From NCBI RefSeq assembly GCF_029906645.1, contig NZ_JARYGZ010000001.1, forward strand, positions 1,731,208-1,795,207: a stretch of 64,000 bases of DNA. The letters run 5' to 3'. The position numbers and the translations under genes were made by a program. The DNA comes from Sphingomonas oryzagri (GTDB lineage: Bacteria; Pseudomonadota; Alphaproteobacteria; Sphingomonadales; Sphingomonadaceae). Each line of letters begins with the position of its first letter. The stretch's first letter is position 1. Below, one piece after another: positions 17,110-26,892 of this stretch. Below the pieces are notes generated by a model that was given only the letters and a program-made list of their open reading frames with translations, searched no databases and was not told the DNA's origin.

Positions 17110-17800
17110 GCTGGCCCCGCCCCGCGCCCGCCCGCCGCGCCAGCACCTCGGACACCACCAGCGCCCCCAGCGACAGCACCACGGAGATCACCGCCAGCCG
17201 CGTGACCGCCCCCTCCGATCCGGGCACCTGCAGCGCCGCGTAGATTGCGATCGGCAGGGTCTGCGTCTCGCCGGGGATGTTCGAGACGAAGGTGATGGTC
17301 GCGCCGAACTCGCCGATCGATCGCGCGAAGCCCAGCACCGCGCCGGCCAGCACGCCGGGCAGCGCCAGCGGCACGGTGATCGTCCAGAACACCCGCCACG
17401 GCGAGGCGCCGAGCGTCCGCGCCGCGCCCTCCAGCCGGCGATCCACCGCCTCGATCGAGAGGCGCATCGCGCGCACCATCAGCGGCAGCGCCATGATCGC
17501 CGATGCCAGCGTCGCCCCCGTCCAGCGGAAGATCAGGGTCAGCCCAAACCAGTCGTGGAGCAGCGATCCGATCGGTCCCTTCACGCCGAAGCCGATCAGC
17601 AGCAGCCACCCCGTCACCACCGGCGGCAGCACCAGCGGCAGGTGGACCAGCGCATCGACCAGCACCTTACCCGGAAAGCGTGCTCGCGCGAGCAGCAGCG
17701 CCAGACCGAAGGAAACCGGCGTCGCCGCCGCCACCGCGACGATCGTCACGCGCAGCGACAGCTCGACGATACCCCACTCTTGCGGCGTCAGCAGCGCCAC
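17099..17800 (-). CDS. modB: Molybdate ABC transporter permease
   Basis: 233 residues with five predicted membrane segments and the permease EAA loop (EGAARTLGASPWRVFWTITVPLALPG). It forms the channel through which molybdate enters. The start is GTG at 17800, one base after the modA stop, and its end overlaps modC, so the three genes are one transcript. Confidence 0.94.
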   Translation of the reverse strand: MALLTPQEWGIVELSLRVTIVAVAAATPVSFGLALLLARARFPGKVLVDALVHLPLVLPPVVTGWLLLIGFGVKGPIGSLLHDWFGLTLIFRWTGATLASAIMALPLMVRAMRLSIEAVDRRLEGAARTLGASPWRVFWTITVPLALPGVLAGAVLGFARSIGEFGATITFVSNIPGETQTLPIAIYAALQVPGSEGAVTRLAVISVVLSLGALVVSEVLARRAGAGRGQHVL

Positions 17801-17801
17801 G

Positions 17802-18578
17802 TCAGTTGGCGTTGGGGAAGTGCGCGAGGAAGCCGTATTTCCGGAAGATCGCGCGGCCGTCCTTCGAGATCACGAAACGGCGGAAGGCTTCCGCATCGGG
17901 GCTGGAGGCGGCACTCAACCGCGCGATCGGATAGGTGATCGGTGCGTGGCTCCTGGACGGGAAGACGTTGACGATCCGCACCTTCTTCGATGCGAAGGCG
18001 TCGGTCGCATAGACGATGCCGTAGGGTGCCTCGCCGCGCTCCACGAAGGCGAGCGCCGCGCGCACGCTGTCGCCGCGTACCACCTTGCCTTGCACCTGCT
18101 GCCAGACGCCGAGCGCGGTGAGCGCCGCCTTGCCGTATTTGCCCGCCGGCACGGAATCCGGGTCTGCCATGGCGAGCTTGCCGTCGCCCAGCGCCCTGGC
18201 GAGCGGGAAGCCCGGCTTGATCGCAATGGTGCCGGTCGATCCGGCGGGCGCGACCAGCACCAGCGTGTTGGCGAGGAACGATACGCGCGTGCCCGGCGCG
18301 ACGAGGCCGTTCTTCTGCACGTCGTCCATCCACGGCTCGTCCGCCGAGATGAAGATGTCGGCCGGGGCGCCCGCATCGATCTGCTTGGCGAGCGCGGAGG
18401 AGGCCGCGAAGGAGATGGTCGGCCGCTCGTGATGCTTCGCCGCCCACGCATCGGCCACGGCGTTGAGCGATTCCTGCAGGCTGGCGGCCGCGAACACCAG
18501 CGGCGCTTTGGCGAGCAGCGCGGAGGGCAGCGAGACGGCGGCGACCAGCGACAGGATCAGGCGGGACATCGGGCGCAT
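17802..18578 (-). CDS. modA: Molybdate-binding periplasmic protein
   Basis: 258 residues with a signal peptide ending around LPSALLAKA. Family landmarks include VFAAASLQESL, FAASSALAKQIDAGAPADIFISAD and YGIVYATDAF. It captures molybdate in the periplasm for ModB/ModC. The start at 18578 has GGAG eight bases upstream. modE lies 66 bases upstream on the same strand. Confidence 0.94.
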   Translation of the reverse strand: MRPMSRLILSLVAAVSLPSALLAKAPLVFAAASLQESLNAVADAWAAKHHERPTISFAASSALAKQIDAGAPADIFISADEPWMDDVQKNGLVAPGTRVSFLANTLVLVAPAGSTGTIAIKPGFPLARALGDGKLAMADPDSVPAGKYGKAALTALGVWQQVQGKVVRGDSVRAALAFVERGEAPYGIVYATDAFASKKVRIVNVFPSRSHAPITYPIARLSAASSPDAEAFRRFVISKDGRAIFRKYGFLAHFPNAN

Positions 18579-18644
18579 GACGGAGGCTCCGGAGAATTAT
18601 GCGCTGTGCATGGCGGGATATGACGTGGAGCGCAACGCCCGAAA

Positions 18645-19007
18645 TTAGGGCTGCGTCGGCAGAGGTTCCGTGCGGGCGAGCCGCGCCAGCGTCGCCTCCC
18701 CGTCATGCGCGGCACCGGCGATCGCCGCCTCCAGCGCGCGATAGGCGGTCAGCACTTCGCGCCCCGTCTCGCTCAGCCGCGCGCCGCCGCCCTTCGCCCC
18801 GCCCGCCGACGTCTCGACCAGCGGCGCGGCCCAGCAACGGTTCATGGCATCAACCAGCAGCCAGGCCCGCCGGTAGCTCATGCCCATCGCCCTGCCCGCT
18901 TTGGTGATCGATCCCTCGCGGTCGATCGCGTCGAGCAGATCGGCCTTGCCCGGCCCCATGGCGATCTCCTCGCCACACAGGATCTGGGCCTTGAGCTTGA
19001 GCGTCAC
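18645..19007 (-). CDS. Stand-alone ModE-type winged-helix regulator
   Basis: 120 residues: the LysR-like winged helix of ModE, with GPGKADLLDAIDREGSITKAG and MSYRRAWLLVDAMN for the recognition helix. The molybdate-binding (TOBE/Mop) half of classical ModE is absent, so it cannot sense molybdate in the usual way. Such short ModE proteins are common in Proteobacteria. The GTG start at 19007 lies 7 bases after the stop of the efflux outer-membrane gene, and modABC follows, so it may respond to or read through from the efflux transcript. Confidence 0.88.
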   Translation of the reverse strand: MTLKLKAQILCGEEIAMGPGKADLLDAIDREGSITKAGRAMGMSYRRAWLLVDAMNRCWAAPLVETSAGGAKGGGARLSETGREVLTAYRALEAAIAGAAHDGEATLARLARTEPLPTQP

Positions 19008-19014
19008 TTGCGCG

Positions 19015-20478
19015 TCACCGGGGTGCCGCCTCCGCCCGTCTGGCTTCCGCGCCGTTGGTGATGTCGGCCGCCTGCCAGCCGCCGCCGACCGCCTGGATCA
19101 GCGCCACCGCCGCATTCTGCCGGTCGACCTGCGCCTGGATCAGCGCGCGCCGCGCGGACAGCGCGCTCGCCTGCACCGTCACCACATCCGTATAGGCGAC
19201 GATGCCGGCCTTGTATTGATCGAACAGCGACGTCTCGCTCTTGTCGGCGGCGATCGAGGCCTGCCGCTGGAAGTCCTCCTGCTTCTTCAGCACGACGCTC
19301 GCGACGAGATTGTCCTGCACATCCTGAAAGGCCGTGAGCGTCACCTGACGGTAGTTCGCCACCTGCGCGTTGAAGGCCTCGCGCGCCTGCCGCACGCGGG
19401 CAGAGCGCGCGCCGAAATCGAGCAGCGTCTCGGCGACCTGCCCGCCCACCGACCACAAGGAGGCGGAGGACGCGAACAGGCCGGCGAGCGACCCGTTATT
19501 GAAGCCGCCATCCGCCGAGAGGCTGACCGTCGGGAAGAAGGCCGCCTTCTCGACGCCGATCTGGGCGTTGGCGGCAGCGACCTGCCGCTCGGCCGATGCG
19601 ATGTCGGGGCGACGCTGGAGGATGACGGAGGGCAGCGCCACGGGAACGTCAGGCACCACCGGGGTCCACGCCGTGCCGATCGACGGCAGCGTGAACACCG
19701 CCGGATTGTCGCCGACCAGCACCGCGATCGCGGTCTCGAACTGGGCGCGCGTGCGCTTCTCGCCCTCGAGATCGGATTGCGCGGAGGCGAGCTGGGTCTG
19801 CGCCTGATACACGTCCGAATGGGGCGCGATGCCGGCATTATACTGGTTGGACGTGATGGTCAGCGCGCGCTGGTAGGCGGCGACCGTCGCGGTCAGGCTG
19901 TCGATCTGCGCGTCGGCGGCGCGCAGGCTGAGATAATCGGTGGCCAGTTCACCCTGCAGCGCCAGGCGCGCATTGGCGAGATCGGCGAGCCGCGCCTGTT
20001 CGGTCGCCTTGGCATTGGAGACGGTGTTGGCGATGCTGCCGAACAGATCCGGCTCCCAGCTCGCGCCGAGCTGGACCGAATAGTTGGTGGATTTCTTCGA
20101 TCCGCTGGAGGTGACGCCGCCCTGTACGATCGAGCGGGCGCCGCCGGATTCGCTGTGCGTCACCGATCCGTTGGCGGTAACCGTCGGGAAGAAGCTCGCC
20201 CGCGCTCCCTTCGTCGCGGCGCGCGCCTGCCGATAGGTGGCGGCCGCCTGCGCCACGGTGTTGTTGTGCGCGTCGGCGCGGACCATCAGGTCGTTGAGCG
20301 TCGCGTCGCCGAACGCCGTCCACCAGTCGCCGCGGGGCCTGTCGTCGGCGGGCGTCGCGGGCTGCCAGCCCTCGACCGGCTTCCACTGGTCGGCGGGCGG
20401 GGTCGTCGGCCGCTCGTAATGCGGCGCGAACGAACAGCCGGCGAGGAGCACAGGCAGGAGAAGGATGCTTTTCTTCAT
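19015..20478 (-). CDS. RND efflux outer-membrane factor, NodT/OprM family lipoprotein
   Basis: 487 residues with a lipoprotein signal (LLPVLLAGC, Cys about residue 15) and two outer-membrane efflux (TolC-like) repeats, seen as paired long helices with QARLADLANARLALQGELA and similar heptads. It forms the trimeric exit duct for the RND pump encoded upstream. Its start overlaps the end of the preceding RND gene by four bases. Confidence 0.93.
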   Translation of the reverse strand: MKKSILLLPVLLAGCSFAPHYERPTTPPADQWKPVEGWQPATPADDRPRGDWWTAFGDATLNDLMVRADAHNNTVAQAAATYRQARAATKGARASFFPTVTANGSVTHSESGGARSIVQGGVTSSGSKKSTNYSVQLGASWEPDLFGSIANTVSNAKATEQARLADLANARLALQGELATDYLSLRAADAQIDSLTATVAAYQRALTITSNQYNAGIAPHSDVYQAQTQLASAQSDLEGEKRTRAQFETAIAVLVGDNPAVFTLPSIGTAWTPVVPDVPVALPSVILQRRPDIASAERQVAAANAQIGVEKAAFFPTVSLSADGGFNNGSLAGLFASSASLWSVGGQVAETLLDFGARSARVRQAREAFNAQVANYRQVTLTAFQDVQDNLVASVVLKKQEDFQRQASIAADKSETSLFDQYKAGIVAYTDVVTVQASALSARRALIQAQVDRQNAAVALIQAVGGGWQAADITNGAEARRAEAAPR

Positions 20479-23400
20479 ACGCGGATTTCTCTGAGCGGTC
20501 GGCGGCGCTTCGCATTGCGACGATGCGCCAGCTTGTCGAGGCAGACGTATACCACCGGCGTGGTGATCAGGGTGAGCAGCTGGCTGGCGATCAGCCCGCC
20601 GACGATCGCGACGCCGAGCGGCCGGCGCAGCTCCGCCCCCTCGCCGAAGCCGATCGCCAGCGGCAGCGCGCCGAGTGCGGCGGCGAGCGTGGTCATCAGG
20701 ATCGGGCGGAAGCGCAGCAAGGATGCCTCGCGCGCCGCCTGTTCGGCGGTCAGCCCGCGCGCGCGCTGCGCCTCCAGCGCGAAATCGATGATCAGGATCG
20801 CGTTCTTCTTCACGATGCCGATCAGCAGGAACACGCCGATCAGGCCGATGATGTCGAACTCCATGCCCAGGATCATCAGCGCCAGCACCGCGCCGACGCC
20901 CGCCGCCGGCAGGGTGGACAGCACGGTGATCGGGTGGATCAGATTCTCGTACAGCATCCCCAGCACGATGTAGATCGTCACCAGCGCGGCGAGGATCAGC
21001 AGCGGCTGCGAGCCCTGGTTCTGCTGGAAGGCGGCGGCCGTGCCCGCGAAGGTGCCGTGGACGTTGTTGGGCAGGCCGATCCGCGCTTCCGCCGCCTCGA
21101 TCTCGGTCTGCGCGTCGGACAGCGCCTTGCCGGGCTGGAGATCGAAGGAGATGGTGGCGGCGACCTCGGTGCCCTGGTGGTTGACCGAGGCGGCGGTCGG
21201 CGCCTGCGAGAAGCGCGCGATCGTATCGAGCGGGACCATGTTGTGCGCGGTGGTGCTGAGCGCCGATCCAGTCGAGGGGTCGCGCAGCGCCGGGTTGGTC
21301 GGCACGGCGGTCGTGGCGCCGCCGGTGCTCGTGCCGGTGCCGCTGGTGCCGGTGTTGCTCTGGCTCTGCGTCGCGATCGGGCTGACGACCGCGCTCGCCG
21401 ATCCGGATGCGCTGGTGTTCGCCGCCTGCGCCGCGGCATCGGCGGCGACGGAATCGGCGGGGATACGCACGTCGGGCAGCGCGTGCGGACCGGTGGTCGC
21501 ATCCGGTCGCCAGCCGAGGATCACGCTATACTGGTTGATGTCCTCGTAGATCGTGGCCGCCGCGCGCTGGCCGAAACTGTCATAGAGCGCGTTGTCGACA
21601 TCGAGCGGGCTGATGCCGAGGCGCGCTGCCGCATCCTTGTCGATATTGACGAAGCTTTCGACGCCATTCTCGGCAAGGTCGCTGTCGACGTTGGTGACGA
21701 CCTTGCTGTCGAGCAGCGCGTCGTTGAGCTTCTGCGCCCATTTCTGCAGATCGGCGGAGCTGTCCGCCATCAGCGTATATTGATAGGTCGAATTGCCCTG
21801 CCGCCCGCCGATCCTGAGATCCTGAACCGGGCTGAGGAACAGGCGGATGCCGCTGACCGGCTGGAGTTTCCTCTGCAGCCGCTGGATCGCATCTGCGCTG
21901 GTCAGGCCATGGCGCTGCCCGACCGGTTTCAAGGCAATCATGATGAAGGCGCCGCCCGCCCGGCTGCCGCCCGTGAAGCCCACGACGCTCTGCACCGCGT
22001 GATCGGACTTGATGATCTTCACGATCGTCTGCAGCTTGGTCTGCATCGATTGGAACGACACGCTTTCGTCGGCGCGCACGCCCGCCATGATCAGCGGCGA
22101 CTGCTGTTGCGGAAAGAAGCCCTTGGGTACGACGACGTACAGATAGGCGGTGAGCGCCATCACGACCACGAGCAGCACCAGCACCAGCGGCTTCATCGCC
22201 AGCGCCCAGTCGAGCGCGATCGCATAGCAGCGCTCGGCGAAGCCATAGCCCCGCTCCAGCGCGCGGGAAACGCGGCCCGGCTCCTTCTTGCGCTCCGGCC
22301 GCAGGAACCAGGCGCAGAGCATCGGCGTCATGGTCAGCGACAGGACGAGGCTGATCAGCACCGAGACCGAGAGCGTCACCGCGAACTCGCGGAACAGGCG
22401 GCCGACGATCCCGCCCATGAACAGCAACGGGATGAACACCGCGACGAGGCTGACCGAGATCGACAGCACGGTGAAGCCCACCTCGCGCGCGCCCTGCAAC
22501 GCGGCCTCGAACCGGCCCATTCCCTGCTCAAGATGCCGCGTGGTGTTCTCGAGCACGACGATCGCGTCGTCCACCACGAAGCCGGTCGCCACCGTGATCG
22601 CCATCAGCGACAGATTGTTCAGGCTGAATCCCAGCAGGTACATGACACCAAAGGTGCCGAGCAGCGAAACGATCGTCGCCACCGCCGGGATCATCGTCGA
22701 TCGCAGGTCGCGCAGGAAGGCGAAGACCACGATCACCACCAGCGCCAGCGCGATCCACACCGTCACCTCGATCTCGCGGATCGAGGCGCGGATCGAACTG
22801 GTGCGGTCCACCGCGATGCTGACCTTGATGTCGGCGGGCAACTGCGCCTCCATCTCGGGCAGCTGCGCCTTGATGGCATCGACCATCTCGATCAGGTTGG
22901 CGCCCGGCTGCTGCGTGATGTTGACGATGATCGCGCGCTTGCCGTTGTAGAGGCCCATCGTGTGGACGTCCGCCACGCTGTCGGTCACGTCGGCGATGTC
23001 GCCCAGGCGGACGGCGGCATTGTTGCGCCACGCGATCACCAGCGCGCGATAATCGACCGCGTGGCGGCCGGCGGCGTTGGTGTAGATCTGCCAGCTTCGC
23101 CCATCGGGCGCCTGCAGCAGCCCCTTGGGCCGGTTGGCGTTGGCCGCCTCGATCGCGGCGCGGACATCCTCCATCGCGATGCCGTAGCTGTTGAGCCGGT
23201 AGGGGTTCACGTCGACGCGCACTGCGGGCAGCGATCCGCCGCCGACCTCGACGTCGCCGACGCCCTGCACCTGCGAGATGCGCTGCTGCACGATGTTGGA
23301 AACGGCGTCGTAAATCTGCCCCGCCGTCATCGTGTCGGAGGTGAGCGCCAGCGTGACGACCGGCTGATTGGCCGGGTTCATCTTGCGATAGGTCGGGTTC

Positions 23401-23774
23401 TGGCGGAGCGTCGCGGGCAGATCGACACGGCTGGCGTTGATCGCCGCCTGCACCTCGCGCGCCGCGCCGTCGATATTCTTGCTGAGATCGAACTGCAGCG
23501 TGATCCGCGTCGAACCGAGCGAGGATTGCGAAGTCATCTCCGTAATGCCGGCGATGGTCGAGAGGCGGCGCTCCAGCGGGGTCGCCACGCTCTGCGCCAT
23601 CACTTCGGGGCTGGCGCCGGAGAGGTTGGCGGTCACCGCGATGGTCGGGAAATCGACCTGCGGCAATGGCGCCACGGGCAGCGACAGAAATCCGGCGATC
23701 CCAGCCAGCGCCAGCCCGATCGTCAGCAGGATGGTGGCGATCGGCCGCCGGATGAAAGGCGCGGAAAGGTTCAC
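20475..23774 (-). CDS. RND multidrug transporter, MdtC-like, with a Ser/Thr/Ala-rich insertion
   Basis: 1099 residues, twelve membrane segments in the two six-helix halves typical of AcrB/MdtC. Proton-relay aspartates are present in the first half (Asp402-Asp403 in FVVDDAIVVLEN). The protein is longer than relatives (about 1025-1040) because of an inserted stretch at about residues 772-843, in the second periplasmic loop. That insert is nearly all Ser, Thr, Ala, Gly, Gln and Asn. The gene overlaps both neighbours by four bases. With the other RND gene it probably forms a heterotrimer as in MdtBC. Confidence 0.93.
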   Translation of the reverse strand: MNLSAPFIRRPIATILLTIGLALAGIAGFLSLPVAPLPQVDFPTIAVTANLSGASPEVMAQSVATPLERRLSTIAGITEMTSQSSLGSTRITLQFDLSKNIDGAAREVQAAINASRVDLPATLRQNPTYRKMNPANQPVVTLALTSDTMTAGQIYDAVSNIVQQRISQVQGVGDVEVGGGSLPAVRVDVNPYRLNSYGIAMEDVRAAIEAANANRPKGLLQAPDGRSWQIYTNAAGRHAVDYRALVIAWRNNAAVRLGDIADVTDSVADVHTMGLYNGKRAIIVNITQQPGANLIEMVDAIKAQLPEMEAQLPADIKVSIAVDRTSSIRASIREIEVTVWIALALVVIVVFAFLRDLRSTMIPAVATIVSLLGTFGVMYLLGFSLNNLSLMAITVATGFVVDDAIVVLENTTRHLEQGMGRFEAALQGAREVGFTVLSISVSLVAVFIPLLFMGGIVGRLFREFAVTLSVSVLISLVLSLTMTPMLCAWFLRPERKKEPGRVSRALERGYGFAERCYAIALDWALAMKPLVLVLLVVVMALTAYLYVVVPKGFFPQQQSPLIMAGVRADESVSFQSMQTKLQTIVKIIKSDHAVQSVVGFTGGSRAGGAFIMIALKPVGQRHGLTSADAIQRLQRKLQPVSGIRLFLSPVQDLRIGGRQGNSTYQYTLMADSSADLQKWAQKLNDALLDSKVVTNVDSDLAENGVESFVNIDKDAAARLGISPLDVDNALYDSFGQRAAATIYEDINQYSVILGWRPDATTGPHALPDVRIPADSVAADAAAQAANTSASGSASAVVSPIATQSQSNTGTSGTGTSTGGATTAVPTNPALRDPSTGSALSTTAHNMVPLDTIARFSQAPTAASVNHQGTEVAATISFDLQPGKALSDAQTEIEAAEARIGLPNNVHGTFAGTAAAFQQNQGSQPLLILAALVTIYIVLGMLYENLIHPITVLSTLPAAGVGAVLALMILGMEFDIIGLIGVFLLIGIVKKNAILIIDFALEAQRARGLTAEQAAREASLLRFRPILMTTLAAALGALPLAIGFGEGAELRRPLGVAIVGGLIASQLLTLITTPVVYVCLDKLAHRRNAKRRRPLREIRV

Positions 23775-26700
23775 GGCCGCGCTTCGGGGCCTACGTCGGG
23801 GGACGAGCGCACGCCCCAGCCGCGCCGCGCGAAGAATTGCTGGCCGCGATCGAAATAGAGGTAGACGATCGGTGTCGTGAAGATGGTCAGCATCTGGCTG
23901 ACCAGCAGGCCGCCGAAGATCGCGATGCCGAGCGGACGGCGCAGTTCCGCCCCCTGCCCCATGCCGACCATCAGCGGGATCGCCGCGAACAGCGCCGCCA
24001 GCGTCGTCATCAGGATCGGCCGGAAGCGCAGGATCGCCGCCTGCCGGATCGCCTGCGCGGGCGGCAGCCCTTCGTCGCGCTCGGCGGCGATGGCGAAGTC
24101 GATCATCATGATCGCGTTCTTCTTCACGATGCCGATCAGCAGCACGATGCCGATGATCCCGATGATATCGAGATCATGCCCCGTCACCCACAACGCGAAC
24201 AGCGCGCCGACGCCGGCCGACGGCAAAGTGGAGAGGATCGTCACCGGGTGGATGAAGCTCTCGTAGAGCACGCCCAGCACGATGTAGACGCACACCACGG
24301 CGGCGAGGATCAGCGCCAGCTGGTTGTCGAGCGATCCGGAGAAGGCCCCCGCCGCGCCGAGGAAGGTGGTGGAAACGCCACGCTTCAGCCCGATCGCGTC
24401 GATCTTCTTCTGGATCGCCTTGGTCGCGGTACCGAGCGAGACGCCGGGCGCCGTGTCGAACCCGATCGTCGCCGCCGGGAATTGCGCGACGTGCGTGATC
24501 TGGAGCGGGGACTTGCCCTCCGTGATCGTCGCCACGGCGTTGAGCGGCGTCGCCCCGCCGGACGCGGGCAGGTGGAGCAGCCCCAGCGACTGCGGATCGG
24601 TCAGCAGGCCCGGCGCCGCCTCGAGGATCACGCGATACTGGGTGGTCTCGGTGAAGATCGTCGAGACGATGCGCTGGCCGAACGCCGAATAGAGCGTGTC
24701 GTCCACCGACGAGGCGGTGATGTTGAGACGCGCCGCCGCGTCGCGATCGATCGCGATGTTGGCGGACGCGCCTTCCTGCCCTGCATCGGTGGTGACGTTG
24801 CGCACCTTGGAGACGGATTGCAGTGCCTGCACGATCCGCTTCGCTTCGGAATTGACGTCGGCCGTGTTCGATCCCTCGACCGACAGGCGATATTGCGTCG
24901 GCCCGCTTTCGGCATCGATCGTCAGGTCCTGCGTCGGCTGGACGTAGAGCGTCAGGCCGGGGATCTGCCCTACCGCGCGCTTCAGCCGCTGCATCACTTT
25001 TTCCTGCGCGGGATGGCTCTCCTTCAGGTTGATCAGCATCGTACCCGAATTGAGCGAGGCGTTGTTGGAGCCGTCGACGCCGACGAAGGAGGAGAGCGAG
25101 TCCACCGCGCTGTCCTGCAGGATCACGTCCGCCGCGCGCTTCTGCAGCTCCGCCATGCGATCGTAGGAGATGCTGGAGGTCGCGACGATGCGCGCCTGAA
25201 TCTGCCCGGTGTCCTGCGTCGGGAACAGGCCCTTGGGGATGACGAGATACAGCAGCACCGTCAGCACCAGCGTGCCGATCGCGACGATCAGGGTGGCGAA
25301 GCGGCGCGCCAGCACGAAATCGAGCGCGCCTTCGTAGCGGCGCTCCACGTAAGCGAAGGCGGCGGCCGAGCGCTCCGCGATCCGGCTCGGCTTCTCGTCC
25401 TTGGGCGCCTTGAGCCAGCGCGCGGACAGCATCGGCGTCAGCGTCAGCGACACCACTGCCGAGATTAGGATCGTCACGGCCAGCGTGACCGCGAACTCGC
25501 GGAACAGGCGGCCGACGATGTCACCCATGAACAGCAGCGGGATCAGCACCGCGATCAGCGAAACGGTGAGCGAGATGATCGTGAAGCCGATCTCCCCCGC
25601 GCCCTTCAGCGCCGCCTCGAAGGGGGGCACGCCCTCCTCGATATGGCGCTGGATGTTCTCGATCATCACGATCGCGTCGTCGACCACGAAGCCGGTCGCA
25701 ATGGTCAGCGCCATGAGGCTGAGGTTATCGAGACTGTAGTCGAGAAGGTACATCACCCCGAACGTGCCCATCAGCGAGATCGGCACGGCGAGGCCCGCCA
25801 CGAGCGTTGCGCGCGCGGAGTGGAGGAAGAAGAAGATCACCAGCACGACCAGCACGACCGCCAGCACCAGCTCGAACTCGACATCGTGCACCGAGGCGCG
25901 GATGCCGGTGGTGCGATCGGCCAGCACCTGCGTCTTGAGGCCGGCGGGGAGCTGGCGGAGCAGATCGGGCAACTGCGCCTGGATCGCGTCCACCGTGGCG
26001 ATCACGTTGGCGCCCGGCTGGCGCTGGACGTTGAGGATGATCGCCGGCGTCGAATTGGCGAGCGCGCCCAGACGGGTATTCTCGGCTCCTTCAACGACTT
26101 GCGCGACGTCCTTCAGCCGCACCGGTGCATTGTTCTGATAGGTGACGATCAGGTTCTTGTAATCGTCGACCGTCTCCAGCTGGTCGTTGGCGTTGATCTG
26201 GTAGGATCGGTTCGGCCCGTCGAAGCTGCCCTTGGCGCTGTTGGCGTTGGCGTTGTCGATCGCGGTGCGGAGCTGGGCGAGGCTGAGGCCGTAGCTGCTG
26301 AGCGCCTGCGTGTCGGCGCGGATGCGCATCGCCGGCTTCTGCCCGCCGGCCAACGTGACGAGGCCGACGCCGCTGATCTGGCTGATCTTCTGCGCAAGAC
26401 GGGTGTCGACGATCGACTGCACCTGCGTCAGCGGAATGGTCGTCGAGGTGACGGCGATCGTCAGGATCGGCGCGTCGGCCGGGTTGATCTTGGCGTAGAC
26501 CGGCGGCGCCGGAAGATCGGCCGGCAGCAGCGCGTTGGACGCGTTGATCGCCGCCTGCACCTCCTGCTCGGCGACGTCGAGCCCCTCGGTCAGCCCGAAC
26601 TGGAGCGTGATCACGGACGAGCCGGCCGAACTGGTCGAGGCCATGCGAGTCAGCCCCGGCATCTCGCCGAAGTTGCGCTCCAGCGGCGCCGTCACCGTCT

Positions 26701-26881
26701 GGCTCATCACTTCGGGGCTGCCGCCCGGATAGAGCGTCGTCACCTGGATGGTCGGGTAATCGACCTCCGGCAGCGCCGAGAGCGAGAGCGAGCGGAAGCC
26801 CACCAGGCCCGCCAGCACGATGGCGACCATGAACAGGGCCGTGGCGACCGGCCGCAGGATGAAGATGCGCGAGGGACCCAT
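23771..26881 (-). CDS. RND multidrug transporter, MdtB-like
   Basis: 1036 residues, normal for the family. It has the conserved Asp401-Asp402 in FVVDDAIVMIEN and the usual repeat of six plus six membrane segments. Together with the downstream RND protein and the upstream periplasmic adaptor it makes an MdtABC-type drug export system across both membranes. It starts 11 bases after the adaptor stop codon. Confidence 0.94.
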   Translation of the reverse strand: MGPSRIFILRPVATALFMVAIVLAGLVGFRSLSLSALPEVDYPTIQVTTLYPGGSPEVMSQTVTAPLERNFGEMPGLTRMASTSSAGSSVITLQFGLTEGLDVAEQEVQAAINASNALLPADLPAPPVYAKINPADAPILTIAVTSTTIPLTQVQSIVDTRLAQKISQISGVGLVTLAGGQKPAMRIRADTQALSSYGLSLAQLRTAIDNANANSAKGSFDGPNRSYQINANDQLETVDDYKNLIVTYQNNAPVRLKDVAQVVEGAENTRLGALANSTPAIILNVQRQPGANVIATVDAIQAQLPDLLRQLPAGLKTQVLADRTTGIRASVHDVEFELVLAVVLVVLVIFFFLHSARATLVAGLAVPISLMGTFGVMYLLDYSLDNLSLMALTIATGFVVDDAIVMIENIQRHIEEGVPPFEAALKGAGEIGFTIISLTVSLIAVLIPLLFMGDIVGRLFREFAVTLAVTILISAVVSLTLTPMLSARWLKAPKDEKPSRIAERSAAAFAYVERRYEGALDFVLARRFATLIVAIGTLVLTVLLYLVIPKGLFPTQDTGQIQARIVATSSISYDRMAELQKRAADVILQDSAVDSLSSFVGVDGSNNASLNSGTMLINLKESHPAQEKVMQRLKRAVGQIPGLTLYVQPTQDLTIDAESGPTQYRLSVEGSNTADVNSEAKRIVQALQSVSKVRNVTTDAGQEGASANIAIDRDAAARLNITASSVDDTLYSAFGQRIVSTIFTETTQYRVILEAAPGLLTDPQSLGLLHLPASGGATPLNAVATITEGKSPLQITHVAQFPAATIGFDTAPGVSLGTATKAIQKKIDAIGLKRGVSTTFLGAAGAFSGSLDNQLALILAAVVCVYIVLGVLYESFIHPVTILSTLPSAGVGALFALWVTGHDLDIIGIIGIVLLIGIVKKNAIMMIDFAIAAERDEGLPPAQAIRQAAILRFRPILMTTLAALFAAIPLMVGMGQGAELRRPLGIAIFGGLLVSQMLTIFTTPIVYLYFDRGQQFFARRGWGVRSSPDVGPEARP

Positions 26882-26892
26882 GGCCTAGGCGA

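Noticed and set aside
18579..18644. A possible ModE operator before modA (GCGCT ... AGCGC)
   Set aside because: Arms are short, spacing is long and it does not resemble the known TATATA-containing ModE site.
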